NCBI GenBank assembly: GCA_023146255.1
Contig: JAGLCJ010000014.1
Span: forward strand, 183,441-247,440
Direction of reading: 5' to 3'
DNA length: 64,000 nucleotides
Source: Alcanivoracaceae bacterium
GTDB lineage: Bacteria; Pseudomonadota; Gammaproteobacteria; Pseudomonadales; Alcanivoracaceae
The notes under the pieces are model-generated. The model was not told the DNA's origin, ran no database searches, and saw only the letters and a list, made by a program, of their open reading frames with translations. The translations under genes and the position numbers were made by a program. Shown piece by piece: positions 62,927 through 64,000 of this stretch; position 1 is the first letter of the stretch; every line of letters starts with the position of its first letter.

Positions 62927-63895
62927 TTATGCATGCCCAAGAACATGATTTGCCGCCTGTAGACGAGCATTCATCTGGTTAATTAAATTCTTGTATAGCG
63001 TCATGTTCATTTCAATGAATGAAGACTTTCTCATGATGCTATACTGCTTGAATGCGTCATAGTTATGGCTATACAGTTCCAGTTGATCTTCCGCGCTCTT
63101 CGCTTCAAATTCAGCCAGCCTACGTTTCTCCTCACGATCAACTGGGAGCAACATGAAAATCTCTCCGTCATAGCGCCAGGGATTTTGTGAAAGCTCATGC
63201 ATCCACATGGTTAGGTAACCTGATTTTTTGTAAACAGCTACAATATCATCCGCACACGAGGGGTTTTCTATCACATACATTGATAGCTCTTCGAGGGACT
63301 GCATATCGCAACCTGTTATTCGGCGAGTCTCTGATAATATGGAGTTGGTTATTTCAGCTTGGCGCTCTATTGGATTAGGGCTATTCGCAAACTCCAATTC
63401 TTTTGTGCTGGCGACCCTAACAACATTAGCGACTTCGCTGAATGCAGAAGATTTGTTTATATCTTCTGGGGTGCAAAATGCACTATTGGCAACTATATTC
63501 TGTCCTGCGAATTGAAATGACTGGGCTACTAATCTTGAACAAAATTGTCTATTTTCTGGCTTTTCTTTAGCCCCGCCCTTGGTTCTTATGGCCTCCTTTA
63601 CGGAATACTCCTTTCCGATCTGAGTGCGGGCATACATAGAAGCCTTTCTGCCCAGAATCGAATTATTCGGTCTAAGCACTTTGACGTTATCAGGGTCTTC
63701 AAAAATCAGTCTTTGGATATTCGCAGAATGCACTCCGTGTGAATCTGAGTGTATATAGCTTCCGTGGCCTACATAAAGAATTGCATGGGAATAATCACTT
63801 CCTGTGAAACCACGCACCACTTTACTAACGAGCCCCTTCTGAGAGGTAAGCAGGACGTCACCTTCCATCAATTTATACATATCCAAGATGAACAT
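62927..63895 (-). CDS. Permuted papain-like amidase, YiiX/YaeF type
   Basis: A 322-residue protein. The first 140 residues are a permuted NlpC/P60-type cysteine hydrolase: His37 in SDYSHAILYVG comes before Cys119 in NRQFCSRLVAQSF, the reverse of the usual order. EGDVLLTSQKG at the start is typical of the YiiX family. The remaining 180 residues are helical and unassigned. No signal peptide. ATG at 63895 follows TTAGGTG. Such enzymes cleave amide or peptide bonds, possibly in lipids or envelope peptides, and can be effectors. AT-rich; the remaining 105 bp to the window end hold nothing recognised. Confidence 0.8.
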   Translation of the reverse strand: MFILDMYKLMEGDVLLTSQKGLVSKVVRGFTGSDYSHAILYVGHGSYIHSDSHGVHSANIQRLIFEDPDNVKVLRPNNSILGRKASMYARTQIGKEYSVKEAIRTKGGAKEKPENRQFCSRLVAQSFQFAGQNIVANSAFCTPEDINKSSAFSEVANVVRVASTKELEFANSPNPIERQAEITNSILSETRRITGCDMQSLEELSMYVIENPSCADDIVAVYKKSGYLTMWMHELSQNPWRYDGEIFMLLPVDREEKRRLAEFEAKSAEDQLELYSHNYDAFKQYSIMRKSSFIEMNMTLYKNLINQMNARLQAANHVLGHA

Positions 63896-64000
63896 GAATT
63901 CACCTAACACCTGTAGCTGCGGTAAATTAGGAGCGCAGCGGGTAATTTGTCCGACAGCCTACACTTGTTACGTGTGCCGAATTCATATACTAACCGCGAC

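Overview
The window reads as one arm of a GC-rich gammaproteobacterial chromosome. The gene content (ubiA-phoB-phoR, pstSCAB-phoU, uvrD, znuA/znuC, glmS-glmU-atp) is the set that sits near the origin in Pseudomonadales and relatives. I suspect an Alcanivorax-like or Pseudomonas-like marine or soil organism, but nothing in the sequence fixes the genus. No rRNA, tRNA, CRISPR array, transposase or phage structural gene was seen.

Layout. 0-6.6 kb: divergent znuC (cut by the window edge) and znuA; a small exported protein; a cellulase-like TIM-barrel gene overlapping ubiA; two long inverted repeats; and phoBR behind a clear Pho box. 6.9-10.6 kb: a two-gene unit of a serine-hydrolase lipoprotein and an exported di-heme protein, ended by a terminator. 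10.6-13.6 kb: an AT-rich accessory patch with a small membrane protein, an ImmA/PIN toxin-antitoxin pair and a membrane/coiled-coil gene that runs into an integron attC-like site. 13.8-17.5 kb: slyX, a manganese-riboswitch-controlled UPF0016 exporter and an arsR-arsC-acr3-arsH operon. 17.6-23.2 kb: pstS-pstC-pstA-pstB-phoU with a Pho box. 23.4-32.6 kb: an output-less HBM/GAF sensor, TRAP genes dctQM and a distant dctP, a thioesterase, small periplasmic proteins and hipBA. 32.7-40.6 kb: uvrD, a PAS-GGDEF-EAL protein, an ion transporter and mgtE. 40.6-51.0 kb: glmS, glmU and the complete atpIBEFHAGDC operon. 51.2-58.4 kb: thioredoxin-like protein, 1-Cys peroxiredoxin, small stress or metabolism genes and an overlapping moxR-DUF58-tgpA operon. 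58.6-64 kb: a second accessory region holding a transglutaminase fragment that lacks its catalytic cysteine half, small membrane proteins, a GFA enzyme and a permuted papain-like amidase.

Working together. phoBR, the Pho boxes and pst-phoU form one phosphate-response circuit. The ars genes form a self-regulated arsenic resistance operon. glmS-glmU and atp supply UDP-GlcNAc and ATP. The accessory patches are AT-rich and carry toxin-antitoxin or toxin-immunity-like pairs.

A dispersed bipartite palindromic repeat (eight copies, outer arms TGTAGGAGC / GCTCCTACA) punctuates gene ends and intergenic gaps. In four places its TAG serves as the stop codon of the neighbouring gene. The most interesting items are the hydrolase/di-heme unit, the lone attC-type cassette, the cysteine-less transglutaminase module, and this repeat family. 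All calls come from reading the sequence; no database search was run.
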